This document shows, piece after piece, positions 1 to 10,323 of a stretch of 36,915 nt of DNA (positions are counted from its first letter, which is position 1; each line of letters starts with the position of its first letter). Both the position numbers and the translations under genes were made by a program. The notes beneath the pieces are model-generated. The model was not told where the DNA came from, did no database searches, and was given only the letters and a program-made list of their open reading frames with translations. Source of the DNA: Chara braunii (Eukaryota; Streptophyta; Charophyceae; Charales; Characeae); assembly GCA_003427395.1 (NCBI GenBank), contig BFEA01000165.1, positions 711,768 through 748,682 on the forward strand, in the 5' to 3' direction.

Positions 1-69
<69 letters not shown>
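1..69. repeat. (TG)n microsatellite
   Basis: Uninterrupted TG dinucleotide repeat starting at the window edge, so its full length is not visible. Confidence 0.95.
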
Positions 70-72
<3 letters not shown>

Positions 73-636
73 CTGCTGTATGCTTTGGTCTGCTGAACTG
101 CTCCGGGCTTTTGGCCCACATTCATCCCCCTTTCTTCTATCTGTGAATAACGCTGAACGACGCTTGTGCGTGTGACCTGTCAACCACTTTTTTAAAGCCG
201 ACGTGGAGCAGAACCAGACGCCTCGCCCAGTTTGGCACAATTGCCCTTCTTCTCATGGGTTCTTCACTCCACAATCTGCTAGTATCGAAACACCGGTCAG
301 CGACTCAGCGTAAAGCCAACCACTTCTCCCAAAGGTATCGCTAGCTGTGGGTCAGGTGGTGGTCCCAACCTTTCCACAAGTTAGAAGTTGTTTGGAATGT
401 TTACACACATGTGGGACCCATTCAAAGAGATTGTAAATATGAGAATCAATAATTATGGTAAAACTGTAAAATATATTACCGACTCTGGCGTCTTTTATCC
501 CGGCTTGGACCAGTCTGTCACCGTCCCGCTTTTACTGCATTAAAAAGTTGTGTTTAGCACGCGTGGCAACACATAAACAAACTTAACAAAGGCATCCACA
601 TCCTCGTGTACAAAACAAAGAGAATTCCCTGTGTAT

Positions 637-713
<77 letters not shown>

Positions 714-887
714 ACACCTTGCATTGTCTACTTTTTTTTTATTAGAATAATCCTTTCACAAAGAGAGCAGAAACAAGGGCGGGAGAATTGATAAGCAGCA
801 GCAAAGTTTTTTTTTTTTTTTTTTTCCCATTATCTCGAGTCACATGATCGACAAAGGGCAGGGGAGATGATAAGCAGTGGCAAGTAC
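70..887. other. non-coding flank 3' of exon 3
   Basis: No convincing exon is seen. The stretch holds a (CA)n tract at 642-710 and a 19-nt T run at 807-825. It must contain either the next intron or the 3' untranslated region of the minus-strand gene. Without splicing at 887, the exon-3 frame would stay open for 15 more codons and stop at 840. An open minus-strand frame at about 540-350 has no domain similarity I recognise. Confidence 0.5.
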
Positions 888-1142
888 CTCCGTCACAGCA
901 AACTCGTCGTAATTGTAGCTGGGAAGGAGATTTCCATCCTCGTCCATGTCGTTGCCATCTTCTGCCCGGCTTGCCCCAGCCCCAGCCAAGCATGTGGGGT
1001 AATGCACACCCTCTGTAGACAGGTACTTGCCTCCAAAGGCAATTGTCACTTCGTGACTCTCCGTGAAGTCGTACTCGTACATAAGAATAGGCTGTTGCTC
1101 ACTCAAGATGTTGCCAACCCTGAAAGCACGCTCCTCCAGAAT
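888..1142 (-). CDS. exon 3 of pRiA4b ORF-3-like protein gene (85 codons, partial gene)
   Basis: This exon encodes residues 331-415 of the assembled protein and carries the second half of the pRiA4b ORF-3-like fold. ILEERAFRVGNIL matches the family's 'DERKVRLSDLL' segment, YEYDF (352-356) matches the family's characteristic YEYDFGDGW strand, and YPTCLAGAGA (378-387) matches the Y-P-x-C-L-A-G-E-G-A signature before the usual PEDVGG loop, here replaced by an acidic EDGNDMDEDG. The acceptor is a pyrimidine-rich tract ending TGTGCAG at 1143; the donor GAG|GTACTT lies at 888/887. The exon length is divisible by three and matches the phase of exon 2. The family's DFGDGW reads DFTESH here, so two usually conserved residues differ. 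If the donor is not used, the protein ends 15 residues later. Confidence 0.8.
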
Positions 1143-1587
1143 CTGCACATAAAGCAGGCATGAAATTAAATTGAATCAAATGGTTATAATTTATAAATCG
1201 ATCAAAGAACGACGAGACGAGACGTTGTCAAGAAAACGACTTCCACAAGAAGATCCGACACGTAACACCACAAAAATATCTGTTCATATGAAAGACGCAC
1301 TGTGCTGGTTTAAGGGGGGGGGCATTCGACTAGTAGATGACTGTGGTAAGACTAGCAAAGAAAACGCAACCAGAATGCTCATTTTTGCAGGGCTTGGAAG
1401 GGGTAGAGTGAGTGCTCGAAGAGCGCTAAACGATCTTTTTGCAACCAATCTCTCAAGATCCCAACGATCTTCAACAATGCTTGACGTCTAAATTGTATCT
1501 GATGATTCTGTTCAATAACAACAACGGGGGTATATCATACACTCACCCTAGACACTCACCGGGGTAAGAAAAGGCAGGTTTGCTCAC
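1143..1587 (-). other. intron 2 of the pRiA4b-like gene (445 bp)
   Basis: It is bounded on the minus strand by CAG|GTGAGC (1588/1587) and TGTGCAG|ATT (1143/1142), phase 0. Two further GTGAGT sites lie 27-40 bp into the intron and could be alternative donors, but only the first keeps the frame with exon 3. No repeat family is recognised inside it. Confidence 0.7.
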
Positions 1588-1914
1588 CTGCTTTATACCC
1601 GCTTTGACAATGATGGGGGTTGCACCTGAGACACCGCCTGCCTCCTCCAGAAAAGGATACTGAATGAAGACAGTACTGCTCTCCTTGTTCGACGGCTCGA
1701 CAGGAACAAGGACTTCACCGTACGGATCTTCTGTACCAACCACTAACTGATAGGTACGCACCTGGCTGGCCTCCAGGGAGTCGAGATCCAGCGACAATAG
1801 AGAGCTTGAATCGGTCCTTCCATAATTGGGCGGGAGAGTCGAAACGTTGGGAAATGGGTTCTCTCGCGGCTGACAGAAACTGTGAAGGTGACTGTCCTCC
1901 CAATCAAATGCATT
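1588..1914 (-). CDS. exon 2 of pRiA4b ORF-3-like protein gene (109 codons)
   Basis: The exon encodes residues 222-330. It begins NAFDWEDSHLHSF, which is the family's highly conserved 'AFGWEDSHLHEF' segment and continues directly from LHVALQ at the end of exon 1. The acceptor is TTGTTGTTCCAG at 1915. The rest (residues 235-330) is a longer insertion than usual for the family, including TYQLVVGTEDPYGEVLVPVE and a proline/serine-rich stretch; it separates the two halves of the fold. The donor is CAG|GTGAGC. Length 327 bp, phase 0 at both ends. Function is unknown for eukaryotic members; the domain is named from a plasmid protein and from the IS1096 passenger gene. Confidence 0.82.
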
Positions 1915-2243
1915 CTGGAACAACAACAGCAATCACCACCAAAAGAAAACGTCATATATGACTTAGAAGATGCGCCGATGGACTGCTGTGGGGAACAACG
2001 GGTGTGTGCTTGCGAGGCAAATAATAATAAAGTCAAGCCGATTCGCTGCAATCAAATTGCAAACAGTTTTAGTCCCATGTTGTTCTCCCAACTGCTCACA
2101 CTTTGGAATGCATAGGCTGTGACCATTGAGACATGCATAACTGGAAGGCAGACCCAGGTGGTATATCCTCTCCAAAATGTCCACAAGGTCTAACTGCCCC
2201 CCTGTTCTGCCCATGGTTCTTAGTTTGCTAGCCGAAAGCAGAT

Positions 2244-2284
<41 letters not shown>

Positions 2285-2295
2285 TACACACACAC
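2244..2295. repeat. compound (CT)n(CA)n microsatellite
   Basis: Dinucleotide tract switching from CT to CA repeats. Confidence 0.9.
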
Positions 2296-2378
2296 AGAGG
2301 CAAGGTCAGACTGAACACACGATGCAGCTTAGGTGGTGGGATTCACAGGCAGGTGCTGATTTCAAATCCACAGTTGCC

Positions 2379-2491
2379 GCTACTGTCTTCCCCCGAACAC
2401 AACGCACCCTTATTTTGGCTGTATCTGGCCGGAAATATAGCTTATATACACTCATTTTTAAGGTGCGTTATGTTCGGGGGACGACGGTAGC
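2379..2491. mobile_element. palindromic MITE, family E, copy 1
   Basis: About 113 bp with long terminal inverted repeats: left GCTACTGTCTTCCCCCGAAC and right the near complement ending GACGACGGTAGC. The centre contains CCGGAAATATAGCT. A second copy is at 13588-13700 and a decayed one near 5710. No coding capacity. Confidence 0.8.
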
Positions 2492-2900
2492 TATTTTTTG
2501 CCATTTGCCCATTTTTGGAAGGCACCCTGTTGGCTCGAGCTACTGTCCAGAAAATTTTCAGCCACAAAAATGGAGTGGTGGCTGAACATACACTGCTGCT
2601 CAGTGGATCTCCTCCGACAGTTCTCTATGCAATATCTTGAAAAATCAACCTTTTACCAAAGCCAATCACCATGGCTTCATGTCTTCTCAGAATCAACGTC
2701 TGAGAGCCAATGGCTTCTAAGTTTCTCTGGCATCCCCATCCCCTTCGATTAATCTATAGACCGACGTATGCAGACCACCAAGGAAAAGGAAATCGCAAAA
2801 AATCACTTCTGAACAAAAGCGCAGAGCATGCCTATGCGGATGGATTTTCACATAGAGATCCAATCCTGTCATGTAGATGTTATCACAAAGGAGGGAGACA

Positions 2901-2903
<3 letters not shown>

Positions 2904-2980
<77 letters not shown>
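2904..2980. repeat. (AG)n microsatellite
   Basis: About 77 bp of nearly pure AG repeat. Confidence 0.95.
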
Positions 2981-2983
<3 letters not shown>

Positions 2984-3557
2984 GTAGACAGATGTAGTGG
3001 GCAAAGCAAGGTGTAGGCACTCATTTGTTCAGGTGCTGCATACTAAAATAAAAGCTGGTGGAAGAAAGAACAACAGAGGAGGGGCAACCCTGGGTAAGAC
3101 AAGATCTGCAGGGGTGGGGAAGGGGAGGGGTGGCAAGGAAGAGAGGGGCAGAAAGCTCAGTTTGACAGTGGTAGTGCAAGTGGGAACAGACGTGCCTAAA
3201 ATCGAATCCTCAGCGCCAATAACGAATTGGGAGGAGAAGGTGGCCGGAAATGAAGTGACAGAGAAAAAAGAATAGGCAACGAAGGGATAGATTTGCAGGA
3301 CAAGAAAGCACTCGTCAGGACTTCACATTTTCACATAACATAGACAAGGTCAACATTTGCACGTAATTGATAATAACAAGGCTGCCCAGTGCAGCCCTGC
3401 TTCAGAAAAGGACCTGGTCACCAGCAATTGCACAAGCCCACTGGCATTTTAGAAGCCCCCAAAAGACTACACCAAGTGGATGTGTCAAAACTAAGCGAAT
3501 AGCTTAACAGAGGGTAAAAGACAGACCGTCAGCTTGTCAATGACCTGCAACACTGCA

Positions 3558-3558
<1 letters not shown>

Positions 3559-3652
<94 letters not shown>

Positions 3653-3653
3653 N

Positions 3654-3714
<61 letters not shown>
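3559..3714. repeat. compound (CT)n(GT)n microsatellite with an N
   Basis: CT repeat to about 3582 followed by about 130 bp of GT repeat. The single N at 3653 suggests an assembly join, so true length is uncertain. Confidence 0.95.
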
Positions 3715-3715
<1 letters not shown>

Positions 3716-5318
3716 ATACAGGGCCTTGAGAAACCCAGGGTTGCCTCATATGTGGTGTGACTTGGGCAACGGAACGAGTTCTGGCAGGCTAGGGCTGGGG
3801 TAATATAGAGAGCGTCCCTGAACACGAAGAGGCACATGCAGTCCCACCTACAGCCCACTGAGTCCAGGCAGATGTACATTCACGAAGACTCAGTATGCTT
3901 GCAAAAGGTCCCAGAGCACAGGATATCCTATTCGACCCCCAGATGCTTGGAATCGATGAGAAATGCAAACACAAGAGACGACCTCCTCCCCTCTCATTCA
4001 GCAAGAGATGCCTGGATTTGCTCCTATTCTTGGAGACATTCAACCCTCACCTTTAGCCATTCACATGGGTCAACACATGTTCACGCACACACACACACAA
4101 ACACTCAAGGACATGGAGGTCGAAGGACTGGCAGCCGGGCTTGCACCAACACGCTGTCTACTGTAATGTGTCACAGTACCCGTATATCCTGCAAAAATCG
4201 ATGGAAAAGAAAACAAAAAATGGTACCAGACTGGTCCACTGGGCTACACACTGGGACATCAGTACTGGACCAGAGTACCAGTACCGTTCCCACGGTTTCA
4301 CACTTATTACATTTGAGGTTTTGACCGGAAGAGAATTGAATTTACCGCTGGTGGTCTTTTACTAGACGTTTAGCATTTTGAAGTTTAGCCGTCGCACAAA
4401 CGGGCAGTTTGAAAAAAAAAAGGAAATTTCGTCACAGGCTGAATTGTGAAGTCCCTGGCCTGAAATTTGAAAATCTCAATTTAGCAAAAGTGGCTGTGGT
4501 AATGCCAACCCTTCCTTTTTTTTTTTTTTTTTTTTTTCTTTAAACGGTGATGACCCTGAGATATCACCATTGAACTGACCTGCCCTAGGTAATTCAGAAT
4601 TATTTCATTCTGTTGATCTTAATTGCATCTGGATTCGAACTCAGGTCCGCATTTCCACGGTTCATCGGTGTACCGACTGAGGTTCGGAGGTTCTTTTTTT
4701 TTTTTTCTTTTTTTTTTTTTTTTGGAAGATTTAGCTTATATTGTAAAAGGACGGCAGGGGCCCGGGAACACACCCCAACAAATCAACCCGGTACTTTAAC
4801 ATGCTCGGGCCCTTACCCAGCTGTAGGCTTCTGGAAACCGGGTCCACTGTCCCTTATCCATATAACCTTCCAAAAACAAAAAATAGAAGGATGGCCTCCA
4901 AACAGGCAGATCATACTTGCTGTTTGCCAAAAAACTGGTCAGGGCTCCTGACCACTGTAATCCTCTATGAACTTACCTTACTCAGCTTGCAGGTCAAGTG
5001 TTGCTCTATAACGAATTCCTACACTACGGAAGTCTGCCAAACTTATCAACATATTTCGCTCACAGACTCTGAGGCCTAAACCCGGCACCTGGGTGCAATG
5101 TTTCTCCTAATCTACTAGTATGAACTCTGACATCCAACCTCAATACAGCACCTCATTCCCTATTTGTAACATCCTGCCTGAATTCAGCTCAGGAGCTCAA
5201 CCATGGTCCAATCACCAATTCCGAATGCACCGAGATCGTTGTCAAACGATTTGCCAATGCCCAGGTATTCAAAAACCAGACTTCGTTTTTGGAGTGCCAA
5301 ATCCGCTCTGATAAAGGT

Positions 5319-5430
5319 TCTTTTTCTTCTTTTTCCTTTTTTTCTTTTTTCCCTTTTTTCCTTTTTTTTCCCCTTTTTTTTCCTTTTTTTTCTTCTTTTT
5401 CTTTTTCCCTTTTTTTTCCTTTTTTTTTCT
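5319..5430. repeat. polypyrimidine (T/C) tract
   Basis: About 112 bases that are exclusively T or C, as irregular T runs separated by one to four C. On the minus strand it gives a spurious lysine/arginine-rich reading frame. Confidence 0.9.
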
Positions 5431-5499
5431 ATATTTTTTGGTTGGGTGCTTTCAAGTCTGCGAACAACAGGTTCTCGGAATCTCATATCACCGACCACG

Positions 5500-5580
5500 T
5501 TATATACCCCTTGTTTGTTGTCCTCTTCTCCCTCCCTCTCTGCCTACGCTTTACCGGGCAGCTCTGTTTGACTACATATA
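5500..5580 (-). repeat. family C dispersed repeat, fragment
   Basis: Minus-strand copy of the repeat that reads AACAGAACTGCCCGGTAAAC followed by CGTAGGCAGAGAG and a GAAGAGGACAACAAACGAGG segment. It is flanked by an AT-rich TATATAGATATAT stretch; the related 'gtttcaccgactcatca' end occurs near 5650. Confidence 0.6.
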
Positions 5581-5709
5581 GATATATGCGAGCACCTATC
5601 TATAAAGACATACATGTGTCACGATGTATGACAGACTGTGCCATCGGAGTTTCACCAACTCATCACATAATTGTCAAAGCAACAAAAAGCTACTAAACAT
5701 CAGAAAAAG

Positions 5710-5815
5710 ACAAGGCACCCTCATTATGTATGACTGCACTGGACCGGAAATATAGCTCGTATCCATTCATTATCCGCATGCGATATCTTCGCAGAAAGAC
5801 GCCCGATGCACGCAC
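5710..5815. mobile_element. decayed family E MITE
   Basis: Shares the central ACTGCACTGGACCGGAAATA segment and GTATNCATTCAT with the other family E copies, but the terminal repeats are largely eroded. Confidence 0.5.
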
Positions 5816-5887
5816 GTGCACCTTGCTGTCCATAGGGAAACAAGCAAACACAGAAACTAGTAGTACACAGAAACTTCGAGTGCCCTG

Positions 5888-6046
5888 CGGCAAGGTCCCA
5901 CTGGCAAAGACGATTGGATAAATATCCTGAATCTGGGCGTGTTCTAACCAGAGATTCAATCTCGATTCTCTGCACCTTTCCACAAACAAGTCCAGATTCA
6001 GGCGTTCACTCCAATCCTCTTTCAAGTTGCTTGGGGGACCTCGCCC
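5888..6046. mobile_element. GGGC-end MITE, family B, copy 1
   Basis: Palindromic element whose ends read CGGCAAGGTCCCACT and, inverted, GGGACCTCGCCC. It is flanked by an exact 3-bp duplication CTG (5885-5887 and 6047-6049). Internal secondary inverted repeats (GATTGGAT...ATCC, CTGAATCTGG...CCAGATTCAGG) match copy 2 at 7380. Confidence 0.8.
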
Positions 6047-6213
6047 CTGGGGTAAAGGAGAAGCATCAGAGTGCGCGGGGGCGCTCGGCGCATGCAAGGT
6101 TTAAAAATTACATAAAAAAAAAAGCCCAGGAAAGAAAATAACGGTTGGAAAAAAAAAAGAAAAAAGGAGCAACAGATGGTGCTGATGATGGCAAGGCAAA
6201 TCGAGAAAAAAGA

Positions 6214-6335
6214 GGGCATCGCTCCACTACTCACGACATGTACAAAATACACAAAATTTGGCGATGCATCTTCCCGTGTTCTAACGGAAAATTCATTCTT
6301 AATTTGCACATTTGGTGAGTGGTGCAGCGAGGCCC
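6214..6335. mobile_element. GGGC-end MITE, family A, copy 1
   Basis: About 122 bp. The left end GGGCATCGCTCCACTACTC is inverted on the right as GAGTGGTGCAGCGAGGCCC; the centre has the family motif 'ATCTTCC...TTCTAACGGAA'. Flanking trinucleotides are not clearly duplicated. Confidence 0.8.
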
Positions 6336-6486
6336 CAAGACACAGAAGCTTCAATGAGAGGATGAGAGAGATGCGTACTACCAAGAAAGATGAAATAGAT
6401 GAGAGAAGAATATAGCTTACCTTAAAAAACAAAAAAAAAAGGAGCCACTTGCGGCAGGGCTGGTCAAGCAGAGTGCCAGAGACCAT

Positions 6487-6654
6487 GGGGCTCGCCGCAC
6501 CACTACCCGCTTGCCAACATTTTGAATGTATCAGGACCACTTCGAGCCTCGGATACATTAAGAATATTGCCAACATTTTGAATGTATCAGGACCACCTCG
6601 AGGCTCGGATACATTCAGAATATTGGCGTTTGGCGAGTGGTGCGACCAGGCCCC
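6487..6654. mobile_element. GGGC-end MITE with duplicated core
   Basis: Ends GGGGCTCGCCGCACCACTA and its inverse GAGTGGTGCGACCAGGCCCC resemble family A, but the centre is a twice-repeated ~50-bp segment (CCAACATTTTGAATGTATCA...) that is itself palindromic. Probably a derivative of family A. Confidence 0.65.
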
Positions 6655-6677
6655 ATACATACCCATTCTGGAACACT

Positions 6678-6815
6678 GGGCCTCGCCGCACTGCTCCCAC
6701 CAAATTAATGTGTGAAACGCCGGGTGCATCTTCCGCTAGAAGGCGGGGAGATACACCGGCAGCCATGTTTTTTTTTTTTTTCCTTTCACGCTCGGTGACT
6801 GGCGTGGCGAAGCCC
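6678..6815. mobile_element. GGGC-end MITE, family A, copy with internal poly(T)
   Basis: Ends GGGCCTCGCCGCACTGCTC / GACTGGCGTGGCGAAGCCC with the family centre GTGCATCTTCCGCTAGAA. A run of about 15 T lies inside the element. Confidence 0.7.
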
Positions 6816-6889
6816 ATTCACGCCAGGTAGCAATCCCCATGACAGGCAAGGACAAAGGAACAAGGTTTTCCCCACAGGACAATCCTTTA

Positions 6890-7011
6890 GGGCCTCCCTT
6901 CTCTACTCACCAAATGCGCAAAATGAGAATGAATCTTCCTCTAGAACATGGGAAGATACACCACCATTTTTTTTGTCTTTTGTGCATGTGGTGAGTACTG
7001 GAGCGAGACCC
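6890..7011. mobile_element. GGGC-end MITE, family A
   Basis: Same structure and centre (AATGAGAATGAATCTTCC, GATACACCACCAT) as neighbouring copies, with ends GGGCCTCCCTTCTCTACTC and the inverted GAGTACTGGAGCGAGACCC. Confidence 0.75.
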
Positions 7012-7095
7012 TCTATGGTAATAAGTACATAGCATTCATCACATTCCCGTCCTTGGCGACAAACTGGGAAAAATGCTATATAGTACGAGATTATG

Positions 7096-7218
7096 GACCT
7101 TCGCCCCACTACTCACCAAATTGTGCAAAATGAGAATGAATCTTCCGCTAGAACACGGAAAGATACACCGCCATATTTTTTTGTCTTTTATGCGCGTTGA
7201 GAGTAGCGGAGCGAGAGT
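7096..7218. mobile_element. GGGC-end MITE, family A, eroded ends
   Basis: The centre (GAATGAATCTTCCGCTAGAA, CGGAAAGATACACCGCCAT) is well preserved; the terminal GGGC is lost on both sides. It lies about 80 bp from the preceding copy. Confidence 0.7.
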
Positions 7219-7294
7219 CGATGTCATGCAGCTATGTGTGGGAGCAGATGATTTAACTTTTTTCTTGACACCTTTATTACGGGCCCAGCGCCCA

Positions 7295-7340
7295 AGGCTA
7301 TGCATTAAAAAAAAAAAAAAAAAAAAAAAAGAGGCTGTGC
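7295..7340. repeat. poly(A) tract between short direct repeats
   Basis: A run of about 24 A is bracketed by AGGCTATGC (7295-7303) and AGGCTGTGC (7332-7340), matching at 8 of 9 positions. This resembles a target-site duplication around a tail-only retroposition. Confidence 0.5.
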
Positions 7341-7379
7341 CTAAAGTCCCACAATCACTGCTCCACCAGGAGTCACCCG

Positions 7380-7545
7380 GAGCATGGTCCCATTAGCAAA
7401 GAGGATTGGATTTAGCTCCTGAATCTGGACGTGTTTTAAGCAGAGATGCAGAAAAGCTGTTCAATCTCGAATTTCTGCACTTGTCCAGGAACACGTCTAG
7501 ATTCAGGCGTTCAATCCAATCCATGTTGCTAGTGGGACCTCGCCC
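7380..7545. mobile_element. GGGC-end MITE, family B, copy 2
   Basis: Ends GAGCATGGTCCCATTAGC and the inverted GCTAGTGGGACCTCGCCC, flanked by an exact CCG duplication (7377-7379 and 7546-7548). The interior is alignable to copy 1 at 5888. Confidence 0.8.
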
Positions 7546-7586
7546 CCGGCCTCGGCAGAGCCCGTCGCCCCGGGGCCGAGCCTCGT

Positions 7587-7610
7587 TTTTTTTTTTTTTT
7601 TTTTTTTTTG
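7587..7610. repeat. poly(T) tract
   Basis: About 24 consecutive T residues; no flanking duplication recognised. Confidence 0.8.
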
Positions 7611-7767
7611 GGGGTGGAGATGCCGGGTATCCCTGTATCCAATGAAATCCGAAATTCCACAAAAAACAGTGAAGAAAGGAGGACAGAGTCACACTGCGCT
7701 AAGCACCTCCCTCGCAAAACCATCCAATCACAATGCGCGACACAGCGGGCTCTAAACGGTGGACCAG

Positions 7768-7889
7768 GGGCCTCGCTCCACTACTCTCGACATGCACAAA
7801 AGATAAAAATCATGGCGGTGTATCTTTCCAGGTTCTAGCGGAAGATTCACTCTCGTTTTGCACATTTCGAGAGTAGTGTAGCGAGGCCC
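7768..7889. mobile_element. GGGC-end MITE, family A, best-preserved copy
   Basis: Near-perfect terminal inverted repeats of about 35 bp (GGGCCTCGCTCCACTACTC... and ...GAGTAGTGTAGCGAGGCCC) with an exact CAG duplication (7765-7767 and 7890-7892). The central ~45 bp reads CATGGCGGTGTATCTTTCCA...TTCTAGCGGAAGATTC. Confidence 0.88.
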
Positions 7890-8063
7890 CAGATTAAGGT
7901 GCAAACGTCTTCTCCACACATGGCTACTACTAAAGAAATTGCTGATTTCATTACTAAAGAAGGCTCAAAAAAAAAAAAAAAAAAAAAAAAACCGGTGGAC
8001 CAGGTGCCTGCAGACATGAAAGTACGGCGCCTGCAAGCCCCTACCTACCTACCTACCGACAAT

Positions 8064-8183
8064 GGGCATCGCAACACCACTCTCGCATTGCGCAAACTGA
8101 GAATGAACTTCCCGCTAGAACACGGCCAGATGCACCCGCCACATTTTTGTCTTTTCACATTTCGAGAGTGGTGTGGCTAGGCC
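8064..8183. mobile_element. GGGC-end MITE, family A
   Basis: Ends GGGCATCGCAACACCACTC and its inverted partner GAGTGGTGTGGCTAGGCCC; exact AAT duplication (8061-8063 and 8184-8186). Confidence 0.82.
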
Positions 8184-8394
8184 CAATGTCCTCCCCCCCC
8201 CCACCCCCCCGACTACAGTCGTAGGCAGCGCACATTCTAACCAAAAGTGTTTCCTATTATTGTAGGAACTTAGGAAGGAGATTGCGGCCTATTTATGATG
8301 CAAGACCATATAGATAAATACTCATGCAAAGCATATAGATTTCTCACTGCAGGTGCTTTTAATCTATCAGACATATTATGACATTATATATACA

Positions 8395-8755
8395 TCGTCA
8401 AACAGAACTGCCCGGTAAACCGTAGGCAGAGAGGCAGAAGAGCACAACAAACGAGGGGGTGTGACAAACTGTTTCGTCGCAGCTTCACCGACTCGTCAGG
8501 AGGCTGAACCCATGTATCGTCAAACAGTTATGTTACATATACATATATATTGTCACAGCCCTATATATCGTCACAAACAGAACTGCCCGGTAAACCGTAG
8601 GCAGAGAGAGAGAAGAAGACAACAAACGAGGGGCTGTGTATATATATCGTCACAAACAGAACTGCCCGGTAAACCGTAGGCAGAGAGAGAGAAGAGGACA
8701 ACAAACGAGGGGCTGTGACAAACTGTTTCGTCGGAGTTTCACCGACTCATACATA
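8395..8755 (+). repeat. family C repeats, three partial copies
   Basis: Three copies of AACAGAACTGCCCGGTAAAC plus CGTAGGCAGAGAG and AACAAACGAGGGGCTGTG, separated by AT-rich TATATATCGTCAC junctions. Each copy starts at the same point but ends at different points. Confidence 0.7.
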
Positions 8756-9049
8756 TATATTGTCACATTGTGAATCAGAGCGCAAAAAAGGGAAAAGAAA
8801 AAAGGGGAAGGGGAAGGAGGTAAGGAAAGCTCCACCTGTTCATAACCTCTTACGTACAAGGCCAGCCACGTGGATGACAGGTTGAGCGCTGGCTGCCCCC
8901 ATCCCCGTGTGTCACAAGGACCCACTTGCACGCAGCCAAAAGGTAAAGAAGGGGAGGAGGAAACCAAACCTGACAGGGAAAGAAAGATAGGGAAAGAAAG
9001 ATAATCCAATTATCACAAAGCAAATAACACATCCCACAGATCAACGTAT

Positions 9050-9330
9050 CATATATATATCGTCACAAACAGAACTGCCCGGTAAAACCGTAGGCAGAGA
9101 GAGAGAAGAGGACAACAAACGAGGGGCTGTGACAAACTGTTTCGTCGGAGTTTCACCGACTCATCAGGAGGCTGAACCCTCAACAGTCTGCAGAATCCCC
9201 TCATTGATTACACTGTAAATGATAATCTACCTTAACCAAAATCAAAGTAGACTATCACTCACCCACACCAGATGGAAAACTCTACAGACTGTCGGTTCAC
9301 ACCTCATCATATATATTGTCACATGCATCG
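9050..9330 (+). repeat. family C repeat, longest plus-strand copy
   Basis: Starts at TATATATCGTCACAAACAG, continues through the GCCCGGTAAAACCGTAGGC segment, the TTTCGTCGGAGTTTCACCGA segment and a TCAGGAGGCTGAACCCTCAA segment, and ends near TCATATATATTGTCAC. The same order occurs inverted at 16405-16660, so this defines the family's full length at about 280 bp. No coding capacity. Confidence 0.72.
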
Positions 9331-9404
9331 TCAAACAGATAGGTATACCCCGTTGCTGGGGTGTTTCGTTTTGCGGGCCTACTGTATGGTTCCGTTTCTT
9401 TTAC

Positions 9405-9456
9405 TATGGATATGGATATGGTAGATTTGTTGGATATGGATATGGTAGATTTGTTG
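9405..9456. repeat. 27-bp tandem duplication
   Basis: Two copies of TATGGATATGGTAGATTTGT-like sequence in direct tandem. Confidence 0.7.
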
Positions 9457-9475
9457 TGGTGTGGTAACCTTGTCT

Positions 9476-9800
9476 GCATCCCGGTTGGTTTTGTCCCGTT
9501 GTTCGGTCTATTCAGTCAGCAGGTAGCGGTGCTTTATGTGGGACCAGTCATCCGGGCTTTATTATTATTTTGGGATCCTGGTTGGTTGTTTCCCGTTGTT
9601 CGGCCTTTTGAGCGCGGGGCGGTGCTTGCATGTGGGAATCGTCATCCGGGATTGTTTTCTATACCGGTCCTCCGGGTTCTTTTTTATTTCTTTGCAGACA
9701 AGAACGTTTGACATCCTGGTTGGTCTTGTCCCGTCGTTTGGCCTATGGGCAGGGGCTGTGCTTGCATGTGGGACTTGTCATCTGGGATGTGTTTTGTTGC
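9476..9800. repeat. tandem repeat, three diverged ~110-125-bp units
   Basis: Units start near 9477, 9585 and 9711 with CATCCTGGTTGGT and contain TTGTCCCGTTGTTCGGCC and GTGCTTGCATGTGGGA. Units are diverged and lack a continuous reading frame. Confidence 0.65.
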
Positions 9801-9911
9801 CCCCTGTTCTGTATTATTTGGCTGTTCCCTTCCTCTTTTCTTTGCCTCTTTGCCTTTTGGCTGTGTGCAAGTGGGTCGATATGACACACGGGGGTGGGGG
9901 CAGCCGCCGCT

Positions 9912-10228
9912 CAACCTACATCCACGTGGGCGGCCTTGTACGCAAAAGGTTCTGAACAGGGGGAGTTATAAGGAAGAAGATAAAAAACTGAATTCATTTA
10001 TTCCTGTTTTTCTTTCTTTTTTTTTCTTTTTTTCGCATTTGCGCTCTAATATTCTTGTGACAATATATAGAGATATATAGACATATATTGTCACAGAATA
10101 TCAGAGCGCAAAAGTGAAAAAAAAATATAAAAAAAAACAGAAAAGTGAAATCATTTTTTATCTTCTTCCTTAAACTCCCCCTATTCAAAACCTCTTGCGT
10201 ACAAGGCCGCCCACGTGGATGTAGGTTG
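9912..10228. mobile_element. ~320-bp foldback palindrome
   Basis: Left arm 9912-10068 begins CAACCTACATCCACGTGGGC. The right arm (10077-10228) is its inverse and ends CCACGTGGATGTAGGTTG. The arms meet at ATATATAGAGATATATAGAC near 10070. The left-arm sequence also occurs at about 8780-8900 (TCAGAGCGCAAAA, GTACAAGGCCAGCCACGTGG). Confidence 0.75.
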
Positions 10229-10229
10229 G

Positions 10230-10323
10230 ATATACATAGTCAAACAGAGCTGCCAGGTAAACCGTAGGCAGAGAGGGAGAAGAGGACAACAAACGACGGG
10301 CTGTGGCAAACTGTTTCATCGTA
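10230..10323 (+). repeat. family C repeat, short copy
   Basis: ATACATAGTCAAACAGAGCT, then GCCAGGTAAACCGTAGGCAG and ACAACAAACGACGGGCTGTG, directly adjoining the foldback element. Confidence 0.65.

Noticed and set aside
350-540. possible exon 4 of the pRiA4b-like gene (minus-strand frame containing AGIKDARVGN)
   Set aside because: Resemblance to the AGIK at the end of exon 2 is four residues only, there is no good acceptor in phase, and no domain similarity.
3529-3879. open frames over the microsatellite
   Set aside because: HTHTHT and VCVCVC translations of a GT repeat.
6022-6729. 235-codon minus-strand open frame
   Set aside because: It crosses two MITEs and several A/T tracts; length is fortuitous.
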